This document shows, in pieces, positions 16,137 to 24,268 of a stretch of DNA of 64,000 bases. Origin of the DNA: Rhodobacterales bacterium HKCCSP123 (GTDB lineage Bacteria; Pseudomonadota; Alphaproteobacteria; Rhodobacterales; Rhodobacteraceae); contig WVSO01000006.1 in NCBI GenBank assembly GCA_015689745.1, positions 31,398 through 95,397 of the forward strand, in the 5' to 3' direction. The translations under genes were made by a program, and so were the position numbers. The stretch's first letter is position 1. Every line of letters starts with the position of its first letter. Under the pieces are notes generated by a model. The model ran no database searches and was not told the DNA's origin. It saw only the letters and a program-made list of their open reading frames with translations.

Positions 16137-17759
16137 ATGACCCGCATCCTTCTTGCGGCGATGGGCGAACGCCTGTCGTCGTCCGATCTCTCTCTTCCCC
16201 GCGCCCTGGGCGTCGACCGGCTGAGGATCGAGATCCTCGCCGGTCTCACCGTGGCCCTTGCCCTCGTGCCCGAGGCGGTGGCCTTTGCCTTCGTCGCGGG
16301 GGTTCACCCACTGGTCGGGCTTTACGCGGCCTTCATCGTCGGCCTGATCACGGCCCTGATCGGCGGTCGGCCCGGCATGATCTCGGGCGCGACCGGGGCG
16401 CTGGCCGTCGTGATGGTCAGCCTCGTGGCCGAGCATGGGGTCGAGTACCTTTTCGCGGCGGTCGTGCTGATGGGCGTGATCCAGATCGCGGCGGGCCTCT
16501 TCCGGCTGGGCAAGTTCATCCGGTTGGTGCCGCACCCGGTGATGCTGGGCTTCGTGAACGGGCTGGCGATCGTGATCTTCCTGGCACAGCTGGGCCAGTT
16601 CCAGGTGCCCGGCTCGGCCGAGCATGCGGGGCACGGCATGGCCAATGGCGAATGGCTCTCGGGCGCGCCGCTCTATACCATGCTGGCGCTCGTGGCGCTG
16701 ACCATGGGCGTGATCTGGCTCCTGCCGCGGCTGACCAGGGCGATCCCCGCGCCGCTCGCGGGCATCGCGATCACGGCCGCGATCGTGATCGGCTTCGGCC
16801 TCGACGTGCCGCGGGTGGGCGACATGGCCTCGATCGAGGGCGTGCTGCCCGCCTTCCACATCCCCGCTGTGCCGCTGACGCTGGAGACGCTGCAGATCAT
16901 CCTGCCCTATGCCCTGATCCTGGCGGCGATCGGGCTGATCGAGAGTCTTCTGACCCTGAACCTCGTGGGCGAGATCACCGGCGAGCGCGGCGGTGCCTCG
17001 AAGGAATGCGTGGCGCAAGGCGTGGCCAACACCGTCACCGGCGTCTTCGGCGGCATGGGCGGCTGTGCCATGATCGGCCAGTCGATGATCAACGTGAGCG
17101 CCGGTGCGCGGACCCGCATCGCGGGGGTGGCGGCTGCGCTGTTCCTGCTGTGCTTCATCCTCTTCGCCGCGCCCGCGATCGAGCAGATCCCGCTGGCGGC
17201 GCTCGTCGGCGTGATGTTCATGGTGGTGATCGGGACCTTCGCGTGGAACTCGCTCAAGATCCTCTTCAAGGTACCGCGGATCGACGCCTTCGTCATCGTG
17301 CTGGTGACGGTGGTGACGGTGCTGACCGACCTCGCCACGGCGGTGGTCGTGGGGGTGATCGTCTCGGCGCTCGCCTATGCCTGGCAGAACGCGACGCGCA
17401 TCCGGGCTGTAGCCTACGAGACGCCCGAGGGCGCGCGGGTCTATAAGGTCTCCGGCCCCCTCTTCTTCGGCTCGGCCGAAGCCTTCGACGAGCTTTTCGC
17501 GCCCGACAGCGATCCAGCCCGCGTCGTCGTGGACTTCGCCGAAAGCCGCGTCGCCGACCAGTCGGCGCTGCAGGCGATCGAGAAGCTCGCCGGGCGCTAC
17601 GAGGCGCTGGGCAAGCGGCTGGAGCTGCGCCACCTGAGCCGGGATTGCCACCGGCTGCTGACGCGCGCGGGGCACCTCGTCGTCGACAGCGACGACGACC
17701 CCGACTACCAGGTCGCGACGGATTACTCGGTGCGCACGGGCATCCTCGGCGGTCACTGA
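16137..17759 (+). CDS. SulP family anion transporter with STAS domain
   Basis: 540-residue inner-membrane transporter. The N-terminal ~410 residues contain many helices and the SulP signature GLTVALALVPEAVAFAFVAG. A C-terminal STAS domain (about residues 435-535) holds VVDFAESRVADQSALQAIEK, which has the DQSA phosphorylation-site pattern. Family members move sulfate, bicarbonate or dicarboxylates in symport with Na+ or H+. The substrate cannot be fixed here; no carbonic anhydrase or sulfur gene is adjacent. Confidence 0.9.
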   Translation: MTRILLAAMGERLSSSDLSLPRALGVDRLRIEILAGLTVALALVPEAVAFAFVAGVHPLVGLYAAFIVGLITALIGGRPGMISGATGALAVVMVSLVAEHGVEYLFAAVVLMGVIQIAAGLFRLGKFIRLVPHPVMLGFVNGLAIVIFLAQLGQFQVPGSAEHAGHGMANGEWLSGAPLYTMLALVALTMGVIWLLPRLTRAIPAPLAGIAITAAIVIGFGLDVPRVGDMASIEGVLPAFHIPAVPLTLETLQIILPYALILAAIGLIESLLTLNLVGEITGERGGASKECVAQGVANTVTGVFGGMGGCAMIGQSMINVSAGARTRIAGVAAALFLLCFILFAAPAIEQIPLAALVGVMFMVVIGTFAWNSLKILFKVPRIDAFVIVLVTVVTVLTDLATAVVVGVIVSALAYAWQNATRIRAVAYETPEGARVYKVSGPLFFGSAEAFDELFAPDSDPARVVVDFAESRVADQSALQAIEKLAGRYEALGKRLELRHLSRDCHRLLTRAGHLVVDSDDDPDYQVATDYSVRTGILGGH

Positions 17760-18189
17760 GCCCCGGTTGCGCCGGCTGACGCCGTCGCCCGGGGCGCCTG
17801 CGGCGTGGCTCGGCCTGTGGCCTGCGCCACGACCGCGGTGGCACCGCTGGCGCGGTGCGGCTGCGCCCGGTGCGGCGAGGTCGCGAGAGAAGGCCACGCC
17901 GCTCCCGAAGTGGGGGCTCTGCCCCCGTCCCGTACCGGGACTCCCCCGGGATATTTGAGAAACGGAGAAAAGGCGGGGGTACTGTCCGGGACTCGACACC
18001 GGGCATGGGCTCAGGGTCCAGGTCTTCTCCGTTTCAAAAATATCCCCGCCGGAGGCTCCCTCACTCTGCCAGCCTGCGCCGACACCGACCGCTCTTGGCG
18101 CACCCGCAGGCGAAGCCTGCCGGGTCCGGCGTGTGAGCAAGCGGGCGGTGCGCAGCACCGCGCGCGGGCTCACTGGCGGATGACCGCTG
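17760..18189. other. 430-base convergent intergenic region containing inverted repeats
   Basis: Lies between the sulP stop and the flavin reductase stop. I see no gene. Its notable content is the inverted pair of A/T-cored repeats at 17943-17969 and 18024-18050, given separately. Confidence 0.6.
17943..18050. repeat. Imperfect inverted repeat of a GATATTT...AAACGGAGAA motif
   Basis: The left arm (17943-17969) contains GGGATATTTGAGAAACGGAG. The right arm (18024-18050), read on the other strand, contains GGGGATATTTTTGAAACGGA. The arms match at most positions over about 26 bases with ~54 bases between them. They sit between two convergent genes, so folding in RNA from either strand could end transcription. 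Similar motifs occur at gene ends across Rhodobacteraceae genomes (recalled, not searched). Confidence 0.6.
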
Positions 18190-18795
18190 TCACTCGCCTG
18201 GGCGCTTGAGGCTGAACTTCTCGCGGATGACCGAGTAATCGCGGTAGCCCATCCGCGTGAGCGGGTTGAATCTGAGCACGTCGAAGACGCCGTCCACCAC
18301 GCAATCGTCGCGCATGTGGACGCCCGTGACCTCGCCGAAAACGGCGAAATTCGCCTCCCCCTCCAGCTTCACGATCTGCGTCAGGCGGCACTCGAGGCTG
18401 GCCGGCGCGCCGGCGACGCGCGAGCAGGGGATCGTCTCGCACTCCGCCCGCTCGATCCCCGCAAGCGCGAACTCGTCCGTTTCCTTCGGCCATGGCCCGG
18501 AGGTCTGGTTCATCACGTCCTTCATCGCGTATTCCACCACGTTCACGCAGAAGACGCCCGTCTCGCGGATATTGGCGACGCTGTCCTTCGTGTCGCCGCG
18601 GTCCTCCTTGGCCGAGGTCGAGGCGAACATCACCTGCGGGGGCACGTAGGCGACCGCGTTGAAGAAGGAATAGGGGGCGAGATTTTCCGACCCGTCCGCG
18701 CCGCGGGTCGAGATCCAGCCTATGGGGCGCGGCGTGACGATCGCGTTGAACGGGTTGTGCGGCAGGCCGTGGCCATCCTCGGGGCGGTAGAACAT
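18190..18795 (-). CDS. Flavin reductase-like domain protein
   Basis: 201 residues of the FMN-binding split-barrel flavin reductase-like family. Key stretches are NPFNAIVTPRPIGWISTRGA, NLAPYSFFNAVAYVPPQVMF and the RETGVFCVNVV strand-helix. Related proteins reduce FMN with NAD(P)H or simply bind FMN; the exact role is unknown. ATG 18795 sits behind GAGGTG. Divergent from a GNAT gene at 18875. Confidence 0.85.
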   Translation of the reverse strand: MFYRPEDGHGLPHNPFNAIVTPRPIGWISTRGADGSENLAPYSFFNAVAYVPPQVMFASTSAKEDRGDTKDSVANIRETGVFCVNVVEYAMKDVMNQTSGPWPKETDEFALAGIERAECETIPCSRVAGAPASLECRLTQIVKLEGEANFAVFGEVTGVHMRDDCVVDGVFDVLRFNPLTRMGYRDYSVIREKFSLKRPGE

Positions 18796-18874
18796 CGGAC
18801 ACCTCCTCGTGTTTGTGCAGGACCTAGCGGCGTGCTACGCCCGAGGCCAGAGGGCAAGGGCAGAAACCACGCGC

Positions 18875-19351
18875 ATGTATCGGTTGGACCGGGAAACATC
18901 CCAAGACCGCTGGGAGGTCGAGGCGCTCTACGACCTGTGCTTCGCGCCGGGGCGGACGGCGCTGTCATCCTACCGTTTGCGCGACGGCGTGCCGCCGGTG
19001 GCGAACCTCTGCCTCGTGGCGCGCGACCCCGACGGCATCCTCGCCGGTGCGATCCGGTTCTGGCCGGTCCGCGTCGGACGTGCCGAGGCGCTGCTCCTGG
19101 GTCCCGTCGCCGTTCACCCGACCCGGCAGGGCGAGGGGCTGGGCGCCCTGCTGATGCGCGAGGGGTTGGCCCGGGCAAGCGCCGACCGCTGGCCGCGTGT
19201 CCTGCTGGTGGGGGATGAGCCCTATTACGGGCGCTTCGGGTTCACCCGCCTCGAGGGGGTCGAGATGCCGCCGCCGACCAACCCCGCGCGGGTGCTCGGC
19301 TGGGGCGACTGGGAAGGGGTCACGGGCCGCGTCACGCCCTGGGCGCATTAG
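18875..19351 (+). CDS. GNAT family N-acetyltransferase
   Basis: 158 residues. The acetyl-CoA-binding motif A is LLGPVAVHPTRQGEGLGALLMREGL, shown here in part by GPVAVHPTRQGEGLGALL, and YYGRFGFTRLE is the conserved C-terminal strand-turn of the YhbS-like group. The acceptor is unknown. A short 80-base divergent region separates it from the flavin reductase gene. Confidence 0.85.
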   Translation: MYRLDRETSQDRWEVEALYDLCFAPGRTALSSYRLRDGVPPVANLCLVARDPDGILAGAIRFWPVRVGRAEALLLGPVAVHPTRQGEGLGALLMREGLARASADRWPRVLLVGDEPYYGRFGFTRLEGVEMPPPTNPARVLGWGDWEGVTGRVTPWAH

Positions 19352-19451
19352 GGCGCGCCGCGTTCATTCTCAATCACGCGACCCGCTCCAATCATTTGAT
19401 TTCGCGTGTTCGAGCTGCTCAAAACCGGTTCCCGCTCTTGCGCAACATGCG

Positions 19452-21065
19452 TCAGGCGCGCAGCCGCGCGCGGATCATCTCCGAAGCCTTCTCGGCGATC
19501 ATCGTCACCGGCGCGTGGGTGTTGCCGCTGGTGATCACCGGCATGACCGAGGCGTCCGCCACCGAGAGCCCGCCGATGCCGTTGACCGTCAGGTCCGGGC
19601 TGACGACCGCGCCTTCGTCGGGGCCCATCCGCGCGGTCGAGACCGGGTGGAAGATCGTGGTCGAGATGTCGCCCGCGGCCTGCAGCAGCGCCTCTTCGCC
19701 GTCCACCTCCGGGCCCGGCTTGATCTCTGTGGGCCGGAACTCCGCCATGCGCCGCGTCGCCATCAGCGCGCGGGCATGGCGGATGGACGCGACCGCGACG
19801 CGCTGGTCGGCCGGGGCCGACAGGTAGTTGGGCCGGATCGAGGGCGCGGCCCGCGGGTCGGGCCCCGTGACATGGACCGAGCCGCGGCTCTCGGGGCGCA
19901 GGTTGCAGACCGAGACGGTCAGCGCCGGGAAGCGGTGGAGCGGCTGGCCGAAGGCGTCCAGTGACAAGGGCTGGACGTGGTATTCGATGTTGGGCGTCCC
20001 GTGCTCGGGGCCGGACCGTGTGAAGATGCCGAATTGCGAGGGGGCCATGGCGAGCGGGCCCGAGCGTTTCAGCGCGTAGTCGAGGCCGATCTTCAGCTTG
20101 CCCAGAGGGCTTGCATAGTAATCGTTGAGCGTCTGCGCGCCGGAGATGCGAAAGATCGTGCGGATCTGCAGGTGATCGGCCAGGTTCTCGCCCACGCCGG
20201 GCGTGTCCTGCACCACCCCGATGCCGTGAGAGTGCAACAGGTCCGCGCGGCCGATGCCGCTGAGTTCCAGGATCTTGGGCGTCCCGATCGCGCCCGCCGA
20301 CAGCACCACCTCGCCCGCGGCGCGCGCGTGATGGGCCGCGCCGTCCTGCAGGAAGATCACGCCGGTCGCGCGGCGGCCCTCCATCGACAGGCGCAGCACC
20401 TCGGCCCCCGTGACGATCCGCAGGTTGGGCCGCTTGCGCGCCGGATCGAGAAACGCCTTACGCGCGTTCCAGCGCAGCCCGCCCCGCTGGTTGACCTCGA
20501 AATAGCCCGCGCCCTCGTTGTCGCCGCGGTTGAAATCCTCCGTGCGGGGAATGCCCAGTTCCTCCGCGGCCTCGGCCACGGCGTCGAGGATCGGCCAGCT
20601 CAGGCGCTGGCGTTCGACGCGCAACTCGCCGTCCTCCCCATGGGCGTCATCCGCGCCGCCGTGATAGCCCTCGGAGCGCCGGAAATAGGGCAGGACATCT
20701 TCCCAGCCCCAGCCTATGTTGCCCATCTGCCGCCAGAGGTCATAGTCGCGCGCCTGCCCGCGCATGTAGATCATGCCGTTGATGGAGGAACAGCCGCCCA
20801 GCACCTTGCCGCGGGGGTAGTTCAGCGTACGCCCGTTCAGGCCCGGTTCGGCCTCGGTCTTAAGGCACCAGTCGAGCGAGGGGTCGCCCATCGCGTAGAG
20901 GTAGCCCACCGGCACATGCACCCAGAGGCGGTTGTCGCTGCCGCCCGCCTCGAGCAAGAGGACCTTGAGCGACGGGTCGGCAGAAAGGCGGTTCGCGAGC
21001 ACGCAGCCCGCCGAGCCCGCGCCGACGATGACCACGTCCCAGTCTCCGAAATCCCGAAGTTCCAT
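19452..21065 (-). CDS. GMC family FAD-dependent oxidoreductase (choline/alcohol dehydrogenase-like)
   Basis: 537 residues. The FAD dinucleotide motif VIVGAGSAGCVLANRL starts at residue 12. The GMC signature region NYPRGKVLGGCSSINGMIYM and the second signature GAIGTPKILELSGIG are present. The C-terminal active-site segment is SGNTHAPVTMIAEKASEMI; note that the usual catalytic His-Asn pair is represented by an Asn-Thr-His cluster. It probably oxidises an alcohol to an aldehyde or ketone, feeding electrons to the quinone pool or a cytochrome. It is not next to betaine genes, so a choline substrate is not assumed. Confidence 0.9.
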   Translation of the reverse strand: MELRDFGDWDVVIVGAGSAGCVLANRLSADPSLKVLLLEAGGSDNRLWVHVPVGYLYAMGDPSLDWCLKTEAEPGLNGRTLNYPRGKVLGGCSSINGMIYMRGQARDYDLWRQMGNIGWGWEDVLPYFRRSEGYHGGADDAHGEDGELRVERQRLSWPILDAVAEAAEELGIPRTEDFNRGDNEGAGYFEVNQRGGLRWNARKAFLDPARKRPNLRIVTGAEVLRLSMEGRRATGVIFLQDGAAHHARAAGEVVLSAGAIGTPKILELSGIGRADLLHSHGIGVVQDTPGVGENLADHLQIRTIFRISGAQTLNDYYASPLGKLKIGLDYALKRSGPLAMAPSQFGIFTRSGPEHGTPNIEYHVQPLSLDAFGQPLHRFPALTVSVCNLRPESRGSVHVTGPDPRAAPSIRPNYLSAPADQRVAVASIRHARALMATRRMAEFRPTEIKPGPEVDGEEALLQAAGDISTTIFHPVSTARMGPDEGAVVSPDLTVNGIGGLSVADASVMPVITSGNTHAPVTMIAEKASEMIRARLRA

Positions 21066-21154
21066 CGCGCCCTCCCTGCTGCTCCCGCCGTGGGTCTAGC
21101 CGCGCGCCTTGGCCCGCGTCCAGCCCGTAGGGCGGGCAATCTGCCCAGCACTCC

Positions 21155-22426
21155 CTAGCGGTCGGGGGGTGTCCAGTCCGCGGGCGGCACCTCGCGCCGC
21201 CTGAGGCGCAGGGCGAGGCCGAGCGCCACGCCCACGCCGATCGCAACGGTGAGGTCGGCGAAGACGGTCAGCACCAGGGTCAGCGCCAGTAGCACCCGGT
21301 CCGACACCCGGCCCGTCGTGGCATAGCCGCGCCAATGATGCGGCTCCGACATGTTCCAGGCGGTGACAAGCAGCAGTCCCGCGAGCGCGGGCATGGCGAG
21401 ATATCCCGCGAGCGGGGCCGCCGCCCACATCACGATCAGGATGGTGAGCGCGTGGAAGATGCCCGCCAGCGGCGTGCGCCCGCCCGCGCGGACATTGGTC
21501 GCGGTGCGCGCGATGGCGCCCGTGGCGGGCAGCCCGCCCATCAGGGCCGAGCCGATGTTGGCCACGCCCTGCGCGAGGATCTCGGCGCTGGGCCGGTGGC
21601 GGCCCGCGACCATGCGGTCTGCGACCATGGCCGACAGAAGCGACTCGACCCCCGCCAGGAAGGCGATGATGAGGGCGGAGGGCAGCAGTTCGACCAGCCG
21701 CGCGGCGCTCATCTCGGGCAGGACGGGGCGGGGCAGGGTGGCAGGCAGCGCGCCGAAGCGCGCGCCCAGCGTGTCGACGGGAAGCCCGAAGACCGCCACC
21801 GCCGCCGAGGCCCCCGCAACCGCCAGGATCAGCCCCGGAAAGCGCGGAAAGGCGCGGCGCAGCGCCACGATGGCAAGGATCGTCGCGGCGCCCACGGCGA
21901 ACCCTGCGGGGTTCAGCGTGTCGCGTGCGGCCCAGATCGCGGGGAGGCGCTCCAGCGCCTCGGCCCCCGTGCCTTCGGGAAGCGCGATGCCCATGGCATC
22001 CGGCAGCTGGCTGAGCGCGATGATCGCGGCGATGCCGATGGTGAAGCCGTTGATGACCGGTTCCGGCACAAGCCGGATCAGGCTTCCCGCCCGGAGAAGC
22101 CCCGCGACGACGAGGATCACGCCCGCCATGAGCGTGGCGAGGATCAGCCCGTCGAGCCCATGCTCGGCGATCACGGCATGGACGACGACGATGAAGGCGC
22201 CTGTAGGGCCCCCGATCTGTACCCGGCTGCCGCCGAGCGCCGAGATCAGGAACCCCGCCACGATGGCGGTGACAAGCCCCGTCGCGGGCGGCGCGCCCGA
22301 GGCGATGGCGATGGCGAGGCTGAGGGGAAGCGCGACCATCGCCACGGTGATGCCCGCGACGAGGTCGGCGAGCACGCTTCGAGGCGTGCTTTCAGGGAGC
22401 GTCGTCAGCAGTTTGGGTGTGAGCAT
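21155..22426 (-). CDS. SulP family anion transporter lacking a STAS domain
   Basis: 423 residues, an integral membrane protein. The SulP signature GITVAMVALPLSLAIAIASG is at the N-terminus, and the core contains GPTGAFIVVVHAVIAEHG and the conserved LPSALIIAFLAGVESLLSA helix. The protein ends shortly after the last helix with RREVPPADWTPPDR, so the cytoplasmic STAS domain found in the paralogue at 16137 is absent. ATG 22426 is preferred over the TTG immediately before it. Candidate substrates are bicarbonate, sulfate or a dicarboxylate. Confidence 0.88.
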   Translation of the reverse strand: MLTPKLLTTLPESTPRSVLADLVAGITVAMVALPLSLAIAIASGAPPATGLVTAIVAGFLISALGGSRVQIGGPTGAFIVVVHAVIAEHGLDGLILATLMAGVILVVAGLLRAGSLIRLVPEPVINGFTIGIAAIIALSQLPDAMGIALPEGTGAEALERLPAIWAARDTLNPAGFAVGAATILAIVALRRAFPRFPGLILAVAGASAAVAVFGLPVDTLGARFGALPATLPRPVLPEMSAARLVELLPSALIIAFLAGVESLLSAMVADRMVAGRHRPSAEILAQGVANIGSALMGGLPATGAIARTATNVRAGGRTPLAGIFHALTILIVMWAAAPLAGYLAMPALAGLLLVTAWNMSEPHHWRGYATTGRVSDRVLLALTLVLTVFADLTVAIGVGVALGLALRLRRREVPPADWTPPDR

Positions 22427-22540
22427 CAAGGCACGTCAGCGGCCGCGGCGCAGGGGCCGTCCCCCAGGCGCATCGCGTGGCCGAGGGCGATGATTGCGCG
22501 GCGAGCGGGGCGGGTGCAAGGGCGGATGTGACGCGGCGGG

Positions 22541-23113
22541 CTATTGCGCGGCCGGCCCCTCCGGCAAGGGGATCGACAGCTGCAGGGCGCCTGCCACGCC
22601 GCCGTCGAGGATCTCCTGCACGGTGATGCCGAAGGGAACGGGCGCGCCGCTGGCGGGATCGGTGGCGTCGAGGTTGAACTCGACGACAAGCGACTCCACC
22701 GACAGCGTTCCGCCCCCGCCCGCGCCCCCGCCCGGGCCGCAGGGAAACAGGTAGATCGTGCGCGGCGGCGGCCCGGCCAGCCGAACAGGGATCGGCTCGC
22801 ACAACCCGACCCGGCGTCCGTCCTGCACGGCATAGCCGCCGAGGCCCGCCACATCGCCATCCGGCGCGGCCAGGAATTCGAAGACATACCCGGATGTCGC
22901 GGCGTCGCTGGTTCCGTCGCCTGCAGCGCCGGGACGGCCTGAGGGGATGGTGGCCGTGACCGGGTAGAAGGGCCGGTCGCCCACGATGGCGCCGCCGGCG
23001 AGCTCCGGCGAAGGCGGTGCTTCGGACTGGGCCGCCGCCGGTCCGGCAAGGGCGAGGCACAGGATCATCAGGGCGCCGGTCCCCGTCGCCATGCGGTGCC
23101 ATGCGGTCATCAT
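22541..23113 (-). CDS. Unknown exported protein
   Basis: 190 residues. The signal peptide runs through LCLALAGPAAAQ (cut near residue 29). The mature region is rich in Gly and Pro, has one Cys pair (GLCEPI, LFPCGPGG) and a glycine run GGGAGGGGTLS. I recognise no domain. The second of two ATGs (23110) is equally possible. It starts two bases after the stop of the lipoprotein gene upstream, so the two form an operon and are likely to act together at the cell envelope. Confidence 0.7.
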   Translation of the reverse strand: MMTAWHRMATGTGALMILCLALAGPAAAQSEAPPSPELAGGAIVGDRPFYPVTATIPSGRPGAAGDGTSDAATSGYVFEFLAAPDGDVAGLGGYAVQDGRRVGLCEPIPVRLAGPPPRTIYLFPCGPGGGAGGGGTLSVESLVVEFNLDATDPASGAPVPFGITVQEILDGGVAGALQLSIPLPEGPAAQ

Positions 23114-23115
23114 GT

Positions 23116-24189
23116 TCAGCAGCCTCCCTCGATCGTTTCGCCGATGCAGAACTCGATCCCGTCCCAGGCCACCGCCACGGGCCGCTGGTAGACCTCGCTG
23201 AAGGTGATGCCGCGCGCATCCCAGGCCTCGAAGCGCAGCGATTGGCCGCGATCCGCGCTCGCCGTCAGGGTGGCAAGCTGTCCCCGCAGCGCGTCGATCT
23301 GCTGCTGGGCGGGGGCACCGTCCAGGGTTCCATCCGCCCCGGTGGCGACGTTCACCGTCACGGCGGGGGCGACCGGGGGCCGCGTGGCCGCGCCCGTTTC
23401 GGGCAGCGTTTCGGCCCGCCGAAGGGCGGCCGCCACGATCGAGCCGTTGCGGTAGGTGTAGTCGATCTCGCGCGCGAGGTAGACGCGCGTGATCGCCGAC
23501 ATGCCGCACACGCGGTCCGCGCCGCAGGGGTCCGCGGAGCCGGTGCCACGCAGCTGCAGGGTCCGTGTCAATTCCCGCAGCGCGGGGCCGTAGTGTTCGA
23601 CCACGATCCCGGGTGCCGCGTCATCCACGCGCGCCTGAACCGCGAGGTTCGGGACCCAGTAACTGCGAACGTCGTTGAAATCGAGCGTCACCGTGGTTCG
23701 CGTTCCCCCGGTCAGCCCGAGACTGGCCAGAAGCCCGATGAGACCGGTTCCGGCGGTGAAGCCCGCATCGGCCGACACCCGCGGAAGGGCCGTGATCGGA
23801 AGCGAGGCCAGAAGCGACGCGTCCGTCACCTCGCCGCGTGTCTGGATGCGGCCGGTGCTGTTCGGGAAATCGGTCTGCTCCAGCGGGGTGGCCGCGTTGT
23901 TGACGTGCCGAGAGTTCTGAAAGACCACCCGCGACCGGAGAAACGCATCCGCCTCGTGCCGCATCCAGGCGAGCGAGGTGACATAGACCGAGATGGTGTC
24001 GCTGGGGTCGCTCCGGGATTGCGACCAGAAATACACGTCTCCGACCTGGAATTCCTCTCGCGGGGGGAAGACGGGATAAATGCCAAGCTCGCGGACCGCC
24101 TCGCCATAGGCCCGGGCGATCGGCTCGCGGGCAGACCCGCCGCAGGCGACAACAAGGGGAAGGCAGATTGCAGCCGTAAGCCAACGCAT
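23116..24189 (-). CDS. Unknown lipoprotein
   Basis: 357 residues. The N-terminus MRWLTAAICLPLVVAC is a lipoprotein signal with the lipobox LVVAC and lipidation at Cys16. The mature part has a beta-rich region (about 60-200), including VTLDFNDVRSYWVPNLAVQA, and a late segment IDALRGQLATLTASADRGQS that could be a short coiled coil. It has two Cys pairs. No family recognised. It is first in a two-gene unit with the exported protein at 22541. Confidence 0.7.
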   Translation of the reverse strand: MRWLTAAICLPLVVACGGSAREPIARAYGEAVRELGIYPVFPPREEFQVGDVYFWSQSRSDPSDTISVYVTSLAWMRHEADAFLRSRVVFQNSRHVNNAATPLEQTDFPNSTGRIQTRGEVTDASLLASLPITALPRVSADAGFTAGTGLIGLLASLGLTGGTRTTVTLDFNDVRSYWVPNLAVQARVDDAAPGIVVEHYGPALRELTRTLQLRGTGSADPCGADRVCGMSAITRVYLAREIDYTYRNGSIVAAALRRAETLPETGAATRPPVAPAVTVNVATGADGTLDGAPAQQQIDALRGQLATLTASADRGQSLRFEAWDARGITFSEVYQRPVAVAWDGIEFCIGETIEGGC

Positions 24190-24268
24190 GCCGCACTCGT
24201 CACTGGTTACCGGGTCAGGCTAGCAGGCCGGGCCCGGTCGCACAACTTCGGGGTGTTTCGGGATTCCC

